From: DATKMP01 sp035541775
GTDB lineage: Bacteria > Bacteroidota > Ignavibacteria > UBA10030
NCBI GenBank assembly: GCA_035541775.1
Contig: DATKMP010000160.1
Coordinates: 1-15,633 of the forward strand
Length of the DNA: 15,633 nucleotides
Reading direction: 5' to 3'
The stretch's first letter is position 1; the number at the start of each line of letters is the position of its first letter. The notes beneath the pieces are model-generated. The model made no database searches, was not told the origin of the DNA, and was given only the letters and a program-made list of their open reading frames with translations. This document shows, piece after piece, positions 8,403 through 15,524 of the stretch. The position numbers and the translations under genes are program-made.

Positions 8403-9584
8403 TCAAAAATTAATAATCGTATGTATAAACCAACGCCCATCATAGTCAACCTTCGTACCATTGACAACTTTCATGGTACTTGTTTCAGCAAACAGTGATT
8501 GGTTATCCAATACCAGCACGAATTTGTCGTTACAATGATATGCCGCTCCAAGAATAACAAAGCGTGACATATCTCCGCCTTTATTCACGTTAGGATCGCA
8601 CACATCTAATCTCACAACAAGTGAAAATTTGTTTTTCAATGTTTCCATCGGTGTTTTTATTTCACCAAAGAACGAAATGCCGCTGCCGGTAATAACAGAA
8701 TCCGGTTTCACAGCCCCATCCCACCGCTTTTCACCTTCTGCATAAACGCTGAAGTACGAATCTGCATAACCGATTAAAAATCCGGCACGATCTTTTTGCA
8801 GCGCAACACCAGTTGTGGTCGCATTGGCACCTTTGTAGCCGTATCCTGCAAATGTCATATTATTTAAAACGGGTATCTCTTTAAACGGTGTAAGATTCAA
8901 ACGTGCTGCAACATCTTTAAATCGATTTTGTTCCCTTGATGAATATCCATCACCATTTAAAATGTACGCGGAGACATCGCCAAGTTTTCCGGGAAATGAA
9001 TATTGTCCCGAAACACCAAGATCGGTCGATTTGTAGAAACCATTTTTATCGACAAAGTTCGTTGAAATGCCGCGGTATTTCCAATAGCTATCGACAAATC
9101 CGGTCCACATATTGGGAATCACGCCTCCCTTGATCGAAACTTCCGATACAGGTGCATAATCAAAATATGCTAACTTGACTCGAATAGACAAGCCGTAATC
9201 TTCATTCAATGCCGTATCGCGATAGACATCGGTGGTATACACATATTTGATGTCGTTTGTAATTGTTCCTTGTGCCGTTAAATACATTCGGTCAAAATCA
9301 AATTTATTCGCATACCGGCCGTCTGTTCCTTCGAGAGAATAGGAGTAATACAAATATGCGAGTCCCGAGAATTGCACAGATGGTGTGGATGGCTTGGTTG
9401 ATGTCTGTTGTAAGTCATCGAGCTTTTTTTCCAATGCAGAGATACGTTCCTGAATATCTTGTATCGATGTATCCTTCATCGTCTGCATCTCTGCTGCGAG
9501 AGATTCTGTTTTTGGTCGGTCTTGGCCTACCGCATGAATGCTACAGGCAAAGAATAAACACAGACCCAACATTGTTTGTCTCAT
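8403..9584 (-). CDS. Outer-membrane beta-barrel protein, porin-like
   Basis: This 393-residue protein is probably exported and inserted in the outer membrane. Residues 1-21 look like a Sec signal peptide (basic start, hydrophobic LGLCLFFACS core, likely cleavage near AVG-QD). A short coiled coil follows at about 30-60 (SALEKKLDDLQQ at 49-60), as in trimeric porins. From residue 70 on, the chain is a series of alternating amphipathic strands rich in Tyr, Phe and Gly, ending in WFIHTIINF with the C-terminal Phe expected for BAM-dependent barrels. It resembles phosphate-selective-porin (OprO/OprP-like) architectures in general form. The substrate is not readable. I chose ATG 9584 because AAAGGA precedes it. 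The longer frame from 9611 adds nine polar residues before the signal peptide and has no ribosome site. The gene lies 32 nt upstream of the receptor gene. Confidence 0.85.
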   Translation of the reverse strand: MRQTMLGLCLFFACSIHAVGQDRPKTESLAAEMQTMKDTSIQDIQERISALEKKLDDLQQTSTKPSTPSVQFSGLAYLYYSYSLEGTDGRYANKFDFDRMYLTAQGTITNDIKYVYTTDVYRDTALNEDYGLSIRVKLAYFDYAPVSEVSIKGGVIPNMWTGFVDSYWKYRGISTNFVDKNGFYKSTDLGVSGQYSFPGKLGDVSAYILNGDGYSSREQNRFKDVAARLNLTPFKEIPVLNNMTFAGYGYKGANATTTGVALQKDRAGFLIGYADSYFSVYAEGEKRWDGAVKPDSVITGSGISFFGEIKTPMETLKNKFSLVVRLDVCDPNVNKGGDMSRFVILGAAYHCNDKFVLVLDNQSLFAETSTMKVVNGTKVDYDGRWFIHTIINF

Positions 9585-9647
9585 TATTTTATTTCCTTTA
9601 GAGTAACTCATATTTTTTTTTGATCCGAACTTTGTGCCTTGCTTATT

Positions 9648-9860
9648 TTATGCTGCCGGACGAAATAAAGAAATTTGTGATGAACGCAAAATGTCTTCCT
9701 CATTCATCACTTCTTCTTCTAATTCATCTTCCAAAGTAAAATATCTGCAATCGTGATAATGTCCTGAGCCGTAATCCACCCAGATGTGCCCGCATTCGGG
9801 GCATATTTCTGTGCCGTCTTCTTTCAGCACATATTCTGAAGGCATTATTGATTTTTGCAT
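9648..9860 (-). CDS. Small Cys/His protein, putative zinc-binding (unknown function)
   Basis: I do not recognise a named family for this 70-residue protein. It has CPEC at 20-23 followed by a Gly-rich turn and HYHDC at 34-38, which together could bind one zinc ion as a zinc ribbon or knuckle. The C-terminal half (44-57) is very acidic (DELEEE, NEED), and the last ten residues are hydrophobic/basic. The start is well supported by AAGGAG 6 nt upstream. It follows the other small Cys/His gene by 18 nt and precedes the porin gene by 63 nt. Its short length, acidic tail and metal site suggest a regulator or protein-interaction module rather than an enzyme. That is inference. Confidence 0.8.
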   Translation of the reverse strand: MQKSIMPSEYVLKEDGTEICPECGHIWVDYGSGHYHDCRYFTLEDELEEEVMNEEDILRSSQISLFRPAA

Positions 9861-9878
9861 AACGTTCTCCTTCCGCCT

Positions 9879-10145
9879 TTATTTTAATTTCATCCTAAAC
9901 ACACTCGGCTCAAACGCCAGTGTCGTACCGCACTGCTCAATACGATGAGTGAATAAGAGCAATCCAAATCGTTCGCGACCTTCGAGCAGCCGTTTCATAT
10001 TTCCTTGATATCCGTTAAGGTGAAGTTCTTTGTCGGATAAAAATTCATCGATGGTGTTCCAAACTTTTCCGCATAAGGGACATTGCTTAAATGCCGAAGT
10101 TTGTTGAAGAACGACTTCCTGTATTTCTTTTGATGTTGACTGCAT
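9879..10145 (-). CDS. Small Cys/His protein of a conserved hypothetical type, putative zinc-binding
   Basis: The product has 88 residues. CPLC at 22-25 and H67 with C72 (FTHRIEQCGTTL at 65-76) could form a Cys2-His-Cys metal site. The segment W29-x-x-x-DEFLSD, then LNGYQ at 43-47 and a hydrophobic GLLLF before the His, resembles, from memory, a conserved hypothetical family of similar length in sulfate- and iron-reducing bacteria. I know no function for it. I chose ATG 10145 because AAAAAGGA lies 6 nt upstream. The open frame continues upstream to 10268, but that part overlaps the regulatory gap, has no ribosome site and reads as non-coding. This is the first gene after the regulatory region and is followed 18 nt later by the second small Cys/His gene. 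Confidence 0.8.
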   Translation of the reverse strand: MQSTSKEIQEVVLQQTSAFKQCPLCGKVWNTIDEFLSDKELHLNGYQGNMKRLLEGRERFGLLLFTHRIEQCGTTLAFEPSVFRMKLK

Positions 10146-10175
10146 ATCAAATCCTTTTTTTCTCACCATTGGTAT

Positions 10176-10191
10176 TCCAAATGTCGTACCA
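10176..10191 (-). promoter_or_regulatory. Candidate sigma-54 promoter for the small Cys/His-porin-receptor-cheW unit
   Basis: The minus strand reads TGGTACGACATTTGGA. It matches TGGCACG-N4-TTGCW except for T in place of C at the fourth base and G in place of the conserved C at -12; the GG-N10 spacing is exact. The implied start near 10165 leaves a leader of about 20 nt that contains the AAAAAGGA ribosome site. The NtrC-type activator gene just upstream makes a sigma-54 promoter likely here. The -12 mismatch is the main weakness. Confidence 0.35.
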
Positions 10192-10229
10192 GAATTAGGA
10201 ATGGTAACATGAAGATTTTTGCGTTTTTT

Positions 10230-10240
10230 GGCAATAATTG
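10230..10240 (+). repeat. Direct repeat copy 1 (GGCAATWWWTG)
   Basis: This copy reads GGCAATAATTG. It is the copy nearest the downstream gene, about 65 bp upstream of the candidate sigma-54 start site. It matches the other two copies except in the A/T core. Confidence 0.5.
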
Positions 10241-10263
10241 AGATAACCAAAGAACAAGAAAAC

Positions 10264-10274
10264 GGCAATATATG
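10264..10274 (+). repeat. Direct repeat copy 2 (GGCAATWWWTG)
   Basis: This copy reads GGCAATATATG. It starts 34 bp from copy 1 and 61 bp from copy 3, about 100 bp upstream of the candidate start site. Confidence 0.5.
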
Positions 10275-10303
10275 AATTTCTTTCCACGCCTGAACATAAA
10301 TAG

Positions 10304-10326
10304 CCAGTTGGTTTTATAACAACCGG
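10304..10326. repeat. Imperfect 23-bp dyad, possible regulator-binding site
   Basis: The arms are CCAGTTG (10304-10310) and CAACCGG (10320-10326), pairing at six of seven positions around a 9-bp A/T-rich spacer. It lies about 140-160 bp upstream of the candidate sigma-54 start, a usual distance for an NtrC-type enhancer. It has no T tract, so it is unlikely to be a terminator. Confidence 0.45.
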
Positions 10327-10335
10327 CAATTTATG
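10325..10335 (+). repeat. Direct repeat copy 3 (GGCAATWWWTG), itself a small dyad
   Basis: This copy reads GGCAATTTATG and continues with CC, giving the dyad GGCA-N5-TGCC. Its first two bases overlap the end of the 10304-10326 dyad. It is the most symmetrical of the three copies. Confidence 0.5.
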
Positions 10336-10405
10336 CCTGGCTTTGTTTCAACAAGATGAAATGAGATTTTTTCTAAAAACCGGGTGAGGAATGGTCGAAG
10401 GGAAG

Positions 10406-10423
10406 GTTTTCAAAAATGAAAAC
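10406..10423. repeat. Perfect 7-bp stem-loop in the 3' region of the kinase unit
   Basis: GTTTTCA and TGAAAAC flank a 4-base AAAA loop (TTTT on the minus strand). It lies about 50 bp past the hybrid kinase stop. The stem is AT-rich and no clear T run follows on the minus strand, so it could be a weak terminator, an mRNA end stabiliser or an operator. Confidence 0.35.
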
Positions 10424-10434
10424 TATGGGTAAAA

Positions 10435-10458
10435 ATTCAACGCGTACTTTTTTTGAAT
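10435..10458 (-). terminator. Weak candidate terminator after the hybrid kinase gene
   Basis: On the minus strand ATTCAA and TTGAAT form a 6-bp AT-only stem around a 12-nt loop, followed directly by a short T run. The position, 15 nt past the stop at 10473, is right. The stem is too weak to be convincing. Confidence 0.25.
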
Positions 10459-10472
10459 AACAGATACCGTTC

Positions 10473-12392
10473 TTAACGTAAGACCTCGTGAATAGTTTTT
10501 AAAAAGTCATTAGGATGAAATGGCTTTTGAATTGCGTGAAGATTTTCTTGCTGCAAAAGTTGTGTAATCACTTTGTCCGATGTGTAGCCCGAACAAAACA
10601 CCGCTTTAATATCTTTCTTGATTTCTTTCATTTCAATATACGTTTGCCCTCCATCTTTGCGGGGCATGATGAGATCGAGAATCACCAGAGCGATTTCTTG
10701 AGCATGTTGTTTGTAGAGTTCGAGCGCCTCGACGCCATCAGACGCCGTCATCACGCGGTAACCAAATTCTTCCAATAATTCTTTTCCCAGCTGCCGCATC
10801 GATTCTTCATCATCAACGAGAAGGATAAGTTCATTATTTCCATGATCATGGCTGATTCCCGCGTTTGTCGCAACGGTTTCATGAGCCGGCTCATACGCAG
10901 GCAGATAGATCGTAAAGGTTGTTCCATTTCCCACAGCACTTTCGACAGCAATACTGCCTCCGTGTTCTTTCACAGAAGAATAGACAATCGATAACCCGAG
11001 ACCGGTACCTTGGCCTTTTTCTTTTGTCGTAAAAAACGGATCAAAAATTTTCGGCAGCAATGCGTCCGCAATGCCGAACCCTGTATCTTTCACCAACAAT
11101 GCAACGCAATATTGTGTGTGTACCGTAACAACGTGAGCCGGTACTTCCACATTGAGTTCGGCATTTTTCGCTTCAATGGTCAGTGTTCCGCCGGATGGCA
11201 TCGCATCACGCGCGTTGACGCACAAATTTAGCAACACTTGATAGAGCGCTCCGCGATCTCCGCGAACGGCACATAATCCTTCCGCAACATGAACCTGCAA
11301 CTCGATTGATCGCGAGAAGGTTTCTTTAATTAACGTCGCTACTTCTTGAACAAGAGAACCGACATCCTGCAATTCATTTTCTTGTTTCTTGTTCCGCGAA
11401 AACATGAGTAATTGATTGGTAACCTGTGCACCTCTCGTTGCAGATTTTTCGATTGTATCGACATATCGTTGTATTTTGATCGGCTCGTCAAGGTGTTTTT
11501 TTATTTGCGAAGCAAAGCCGATGATGTTATTCAAAATGTTATTGAAATCATGGGCAACGCCGCTTGCCAGCGTTCCAACGACTTCCATCTTTTGCGCTTG
11601 CCGCAATTGTTCTTCCAATCTGCGGCGATCGGTATCATTAAACACATAACCGCGAATTTGCACGAGCTCGCCGGCAGAATTAAATACGCCCGTTACATTC
11701 ATGACAACAAACAAGGGAGCGTTGTCTTTTCGTCGCATATTCAGTTCATAATAGACAAGTTTCTTTGCAGATTTCAAGGTGTGTAAAAATTTTTGATACT
11801 CTTCGCTGCTCGGGAAAAGCACGCTGAGATTATTCCGAAGCACTTCTTCTACCGAAGGGAACCCATAGATTGTTGCAAACGCCGGATTACATTCCAGAAT
11901 ACGCCCGTTCACCATACTGCTAAAATCGCCGGTCAAGTCATCTTCAAAAAATTGCCGATAGTTCTCTTCGCTCCGCTTGAGGCGTTCTTCCATGCGTTTG
12001 CGCGAAGTAATATCTTCCCGAACACAAATATGATGTGTAAGGCGTCCGCGCTCATCCAACATCGGCGCTATTTTCACATCTTCGTAATACAATTCACCTG
12101 ATTTTTTTCGGCTCACCAATTCTCCGCGCCATTCTTTTCCCGCCAAAATAAATTCCGTCATGCTTTGAAAGACAAGCGGTGCAACGCGTTCTGTCTGCAA
12201 GAAATCAGGACTTTTACCGACAACTTCTTCTTTTGAATATCCGGTCAGCATGGTAAAGCGTGCATTCGCATATTCAATATCTCCTCGCGGCCCAAGGATT
12301 AATATTGCCGTCGGGCTTTGTTCCACGGACCTCGACAACTTGAGAAGTACATCTCGATCACTTAAGAAATCTATTGCAGGTTCTTGTGCCAT
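10473..12392 (-). CDS. Soluble PAS-PAS hybrid sensor histidine kinase with C-terminal receiver
   Basis: This 639-residue cytoplasmic kinase has no membrane segment. PAS domains lie at about 15-130 and 143-258. The DHp helix follows with H281 in GVAHDFNN. The ATPase has N389/N393, DTGFGI at 436-441 and GTGLGL at 462-467. The receiver at 521-638 has D527/D528, phospho-acceptor D573 and K623. The last PAS-kinase-receiver module is clearly paralogous to that of the 1220-residue kinase (shared EVVGTLASG / EIVGTLASG and FDPFFTTKE). ATG 12392 is preceded by an in-frame GTG at 12395. Neither has a good ribosome site, so translation may depend on coupling to the activator gene, which ends 26 nt upstream. 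A missing HPt protein would be needed to pass phosphate onward from its receiver, unless the receiver is only regulatory. Confidence 0.92.
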   Translation of the reverse strand: MAQEPAIDFLSDRDVLLKLSRSVEQSPTAILILGPRGDIEYANARFTMLTGYSKEEVVGKSPDFLQTERVAPLVFQSMTEFILAGKEWRGELVSRKKSGELYYEDVKIAPMLDERGRLTHHICVREDITSRKRMEERLKRSEENYRQFFEDDLTGDFSSMVNGRILECNPAFATIYGFPSVEEVLRNNLSVLFPSSEEYQKFLHTLKSAKKLVYYELNMRRKDNAPLFVVMNVTGVFNSAGELVQIRGYVFNDTDRRRLEEQLRQAQKMEVVGTLASGVAHDFNNILNNIIGFASQIKKHLDEPIKIQRYVDTIEKSATRGAQVTNQLLMFSRNKKQENELQDVGSLVQEVATLIKETFSRSIELQVHVAEGLCAVRGDRGALYQVLLNLCVNARDAMPSGGTLTIEAKNAELNVEVPAHVVTVHTQYCVALLVKDTGFGIADALLPKIFDPFFTTKEKGQGTGLGLSIVYSSVKEHGGSIAVESAVGNGTTFTIYLPAYEPAHETVATNAGISHDHGNNELILLVDDEESMRQLGKELLEEFGYRVMTASDGVEALELYKQHAQEIALVILDLIMPRKDGGQTYIEMKEIKKDIKAVFCSGYTSDKVITQLLQQENLHAIQKPFHPNDFLKTIHEVLR

Positions 12393-12418
12393 CACAATGT
12401 CGCCAGATTATTGGAAAG

Positions 12419-13840
12419 TTATTTTGTATCAGTTTTGTAAAAACGCTGTTCCAATTTAATGCCGAGCTGATCCATTTTATATCGAAGTTTTGCACGGGTT
12501 ACGCCCAACACTTTCGCCGCTTGCACTTGATTGCCAGCCGTAAGATCGAGCGTTTTGAGAATCAGATCTTTCAAGACCTCATTCATTTTCACACCCGCCG
12601 CTGGGACTTGCAACACAAAATTTCCGGATACCGCCGGCTGGACGGGAGGTATCTTTGCTATTCCACCGGGCAAAAAAGAAAAATTATTGAGCGTTAACAC
12701 CGGCGCATCGTTTAACAAGACTACCCGTTCGACAACATTCCGAAGTTCACGGACATTGCCTTTCCATGTTTGCGATTGAAGGGTGCTCATCACTTCTTTC
12801 GGGATTTGCGGAGCCGGCTTATTGAATTTTTTTGCAAACTCCTGAACAAACGCAAGGACCAACGGTTCAATATCATCCGGGCGCTCACGAAGCGGCGGTA
12901 GATGAATGGTTGCCACGTTCAGCCGATAAAATAAATCTTCACGAAAACGTCCGGCTTCAGTTTCTTTGACCAAGTTTCGATTGGTCGCCGCAACAACACG
13001 TACGTCGATCGTCAGTTCGCGTGTGCCGCCCAGGCGATAGAATCTTTTTTCCTCCAACACGCGCAGCAATTTGACCTGCATATCGAACGACAGTTCGCCG
13101 ATTTCATCCAATAAAATCGTGCCACCGTTTGCCAATTCAAATTTGCCCTGTTTCATTTTCTCGATTGCGCCGGTAAAGGCACCGCGTTCGTACCCGAAAA
13201 ATTCGCTCTCTGCTAAATCTTTCGGTATTGCTGCACAATTAAATGCAATAAACGGCTTCTCTGCCCTGCCGCTTTTTTGATGAACAAAGCGTGCAAGCAA
13301 TTCTTTTCCCACACCGCTTTCACCTTCGATCAAAACAGTGGTACTATCGCTATGCGCAAACCGTTCGGCAATTTCCAGCACATGCTTTAACTGCGCGCTG
13401 CGCCCGATAAATCCGCTTCTCGAGCGCTGTTCCTCCAATTCATCCTGCAACAACCGCACCTTCGATTCCAAGCGGACAAAATCCAAAGTTCGTTCGATCA
13501 ACAACAGCAAATGATTTACGTCAAACGGTTTTTCAATAAATTCCGCTGCGCCTTCTTTCATGGCCGTTACGGCTAAGGCAACATCGGAGTGTGCCGTCAT
13601 CACCAACACCGGCATGGTCCAGCCATCGGAACGCATTTGCCGGAGCATTTCAAGGCCATTCTCCGAACCGATGTACACATCCAGCAAAACTAAATCCGGA
13701 TTGCTTGCGCCCAGGGCCGTAAAAAGTTCCATGCGGTTGGAGGCAGTTTCAATGCTATAGCCCATTTCCGAAAGCAGATTTTTGACGGATACGCGAATCG
13801 TTTGATCGTCATCCACAACCAGAATTCTACCTTTTGACAT
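12419..13840 (-). CDS. Sigma-54-dependent NtrC-family response regulator
   Basis: When phosphorylated, this 473-residue activator should bind enhancers, oligomerise and remodel sigma-54 RNA polymerase with ATP. The receiver (1-120) has D10/D11, phospho-acceptor D54, T82 and K104. The segment after D54 reads VYIGSENG and lacks the usual Pro. The AAA+ domain (about 143-375) has Walker A GESGVGKE at 173-180, the sigma-54 contact loop GAFTGA at 220-225, Walker B TILLDE at 241-246, FYRLNV near 304-309 and GNVRELRN at 361-368. A Fis-type helix-turn-helix occupies about 422-460 (AAKVLGVTRAKLRYKM). All parts are intact. The ribosome site GGGAGA lies in the last codons of the preceding kinase gene, whose stop is 5 nt upstream, so the two are coupled. 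The DNA target is probably in the 10146-10472 region (inference). Confidence 0.96.
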   Translation of the reverse strand: MSKGRILVVDDDQTIRVSVKNLLSEMGYSIETASNRMELFTALGASNPDLVLLDVYIGSENGLEMLRQMRSDGWTMPVLVMTAHSDVALAVTAMKEGAAEFIEKPFDVNHLLLLIERTLDFVRLESKVRLLQDELEEQRSRSGFIGRSAQLKHVLEIAERFAHSDSTTVLIEGESGVGKELLARFVHQKSGRAEKPFIAFNCAAIPKDLAESEFFGYERGAFTGAIEKMKQGKFELANGGTILLDEIGELSFDMQVKLLRVLEEKRFYRLGGTRELTIDVRVVAATNRNLVKETEAGRFREDLFYRLNVATIHLPPLRERPDDIEPLVLAFVQEFAKKFNKPAPQIPKEVMSTLQSQTWKGNVRELRNVVERVVLLNDAPVLTLNNFSFLPGGIAKIPPVQPAVSGNFVLQVPAAGVKMNEVLKDLILKTLDLTAGNQVQAAKVLGVTRAKLRYKMDQLGIKLEQRFYKTDTK

Positions 13841-13845
13841 ACAAG

Positions 13846-15480
13846 TTATCTCCCTAAAGATTTATTTTGAATGGGCAGCTGCACACGGACAATTGCGCCA
13901 ATAGATTGAGCATTGCATACACAAATACAACCACGATGACGATCCAAAATATATTTGGACAACATCAATCCTAATCCTGTGCCATCTGTTTTGGTTGTAT
14001 GGAATGGTTCGAACAAATGGTCTAAGACATCTTGTGCGACTCCGGGACCGGAATCATGGACAGACACTTCAACGTATTGCTGCAGCGGATCGACAGGCGA
14101 CGGAACCACTTCAGAGTTAATTTCAATACTGCCATTTTCCGGGCACGCATCGGCAGCATTTTGAATAATATTGAGAAACACTTGCTGTATCTGATTTGTA
14201 TCGATGAAGACTAACGGCAAATTGGGCGCTAAATGTTTGCGCAGGGAAATAGATTTATGGCGAAGTACAAGTTTAAGATACAACAATGCTTTTTCAATTA
14301 ACGGATTCACCGAATCTTCATGGAACGACGGCGGAGCAACGCGCGCAAGGCCCAACGTATCATCAATCACCTGCTGCACTCGATGAACGCCTTCTAATGC
14401 TGCTTGCACCGATTCCAGATCCGGAGAACCTTGCGGTAAATGACGATCTAAATATTGTAAATTGAGTAAAATTCCTGCCAACGGATTTCGAATTTCATGC
14501 GCAATGCCGGCGGCAATATGGCCCATCGTGGACATTTTTTCTGATTGCAGAAGCTGCTCGCGCATTTTTTTCTGCTCGGTAATATCACGCACGAATACCA
14601 GCGTGTGCACCGAATCATCTAATTCATGTAACGGGCTTGCTGCAATATCCACTGCGATTAAATTTCCATTTTTGGCTTGGAGAATGGCTTCTCCCTCAAA
14701 CGGCTCTTGAGAATAATAAAGATCAGGGATATTCGATTGGGTGGAAGCAAACGGAATGGTCGATAACAATAAAATTTCTTCTCTCTTTAATCCTAACAAA
14801 GCGGCGCCTTGCTTGTTTGAATCGACGATACGATGCGCTTTGTGATCTAAGACAAAAATTGCGATGGCGGCATTTTCAAATAATCCCCGTACGCGAAGTT
14901 CCGAAACAGTCAACTCCCGATTTTTTCGGGCTAACGTTTCCGCATATTGTCGAAGCTCCTTCATTTTATCTTCGAGCTTTTTAATCACAATGGTATGATG
15001 TCGTTCAAGAAACGCTTGATCATCAATGGGAGAAACTTGCTCGCCTGAATCTTCGGGAGAAAATCCATAACGCTTCCGAAGCAATTCCGAAACTGTTCCC
15101 ACCAGCGCCTGCACGCCATCGGTTTTCATGACATATTTATCAACGCCAATCACTTGCGCAAGTTCTTGATCTTCTGAATCGATATAATTGCCGGTGTAGA
15201 TGATGAAGGGAATTTTAGGAAGCAATAAGTTGGATCGAACTTGTTTGCATAATTCCAGTCCATCCATTTTGGGCATCATCGCATCGGCAATAATAAGATG
15301 AATTTGCTCACGCCGAAGCAACTCTATTGCTTCCATGCCACTGCACGATGGAACAACCCGATATCCTTCTTCGCCTAATACTTCGGCAAGCAATTCGATG
15401 TTTTCGGGAACATCATCGACTACCAAAATTGATGCCGTTGGCTTTAAGGGAATGGAGCCTCCCACAAATTCAAAATTCAT
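13846..15480 (-). CDS. Soluble REC-PAS sensor histidine kinase, likely partner of the NtrC-type regulator
   Basis: This 544-residue cytoplasmic kinase has a receiver at the front. The receiver (17-135) has D22/D23, phospho-acceptor D66, T96 and K119, the last followed by Thr instead of the usual Pro. A coiled coil follows at about 160-197, then one PAS domain (197-300), a DHp helix with H328 in GIAHEIRNPLAG (NtrB-like) and an ATPase with N437/N441, DSGPGV at 476-481 and GTGLGL at 500-505. There is no C-terminal receiver, so it can donate directly to a separate regulator. The activator gene starts 5 nt after its stop, which marks it as the cognate kinase. Its own receiver would let another kinase tune it. 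The start has GAGGA 6 nt upstream. This is the first gene of the unit in the window. Confidence 0.94.
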   Translation of the reverse strand: MNFEFVGGSIPLKPTASILVVDDVPENIELLAEVLGEEGYRVVPSCSGMEAIELLRREQIHLIIADAMMPKMDGLELCKQVRSNLLLPKIPFIIYTGNYIDSEDQELAQVIGVDKYVMKTDGVQALVGTVSELLRKRYGFSPEDSGEQVSPIDDQAFLERHHTIVIKKLEDKMKELRQYAETLARKNRELTVSELRVRGLFENAAIAIFVLDHKAHRIVDSNKQGAALLGLKREEILLLSTIPFASTQSNIPDLYYSQEPFEGEAILQAKNGNLIAVDIAASPLHELDDSVHTLVFVRDITEQKKMREQLLQSEKMSTMGHIAAGIAHEIRNPLAGILLNLQYLDRHLPQGSPDLESVQAALEGVHRVQQVIDDTLGLARVAPPSFHEDSVNPLIEKALLYLKLVLRHKSISLRKHLAPNLPLVFIDTNQIQQVFLNIIQNAADACPENGSIEINSEVVPSPVDPLQQYVEVSVHDSGPGVAQDVLDHLFEPFHTTKTDGTGLGLMLSKYILDRHRGCICVCNAQSIGAIVRVQLPIQNKSLGR

Positions 15481-15524
15481 TTCTTATCCTCGCCTTGATA
15501 TCTAGTGACGATTATTCTTAGCCA

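Larger units (their letters stand above)
10146..10472. other. 327-bp intergenic regulatory region
   Basis: This is the longest stretch without a gene, and I see no RNA gene in it. From the upstream kinase end inward it holds an AT-rich inverted repeat at 10435-10458, a perfect stem-loop at 10406-10423, an imperfect dyad at 10304-10326, three copies of an 11-bp direct repeat (10230-10335), a sigma-54-like element at 10176-10191, and the ribosome site of the 88-residue gene. The arrangement resembles an enhancer-dependent promoter region. Confidence 0.55.

Noticed and set aside
10146..10268. N-terminal extension of the 88-residue Cys/His protein to 129 residues
   Set aside because: The extension has no ribosome site and unlike composition, and it runs through the direct repeat and promoter-like region. 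The internal ATG at 10145 has an ideal AAAAAGGA.
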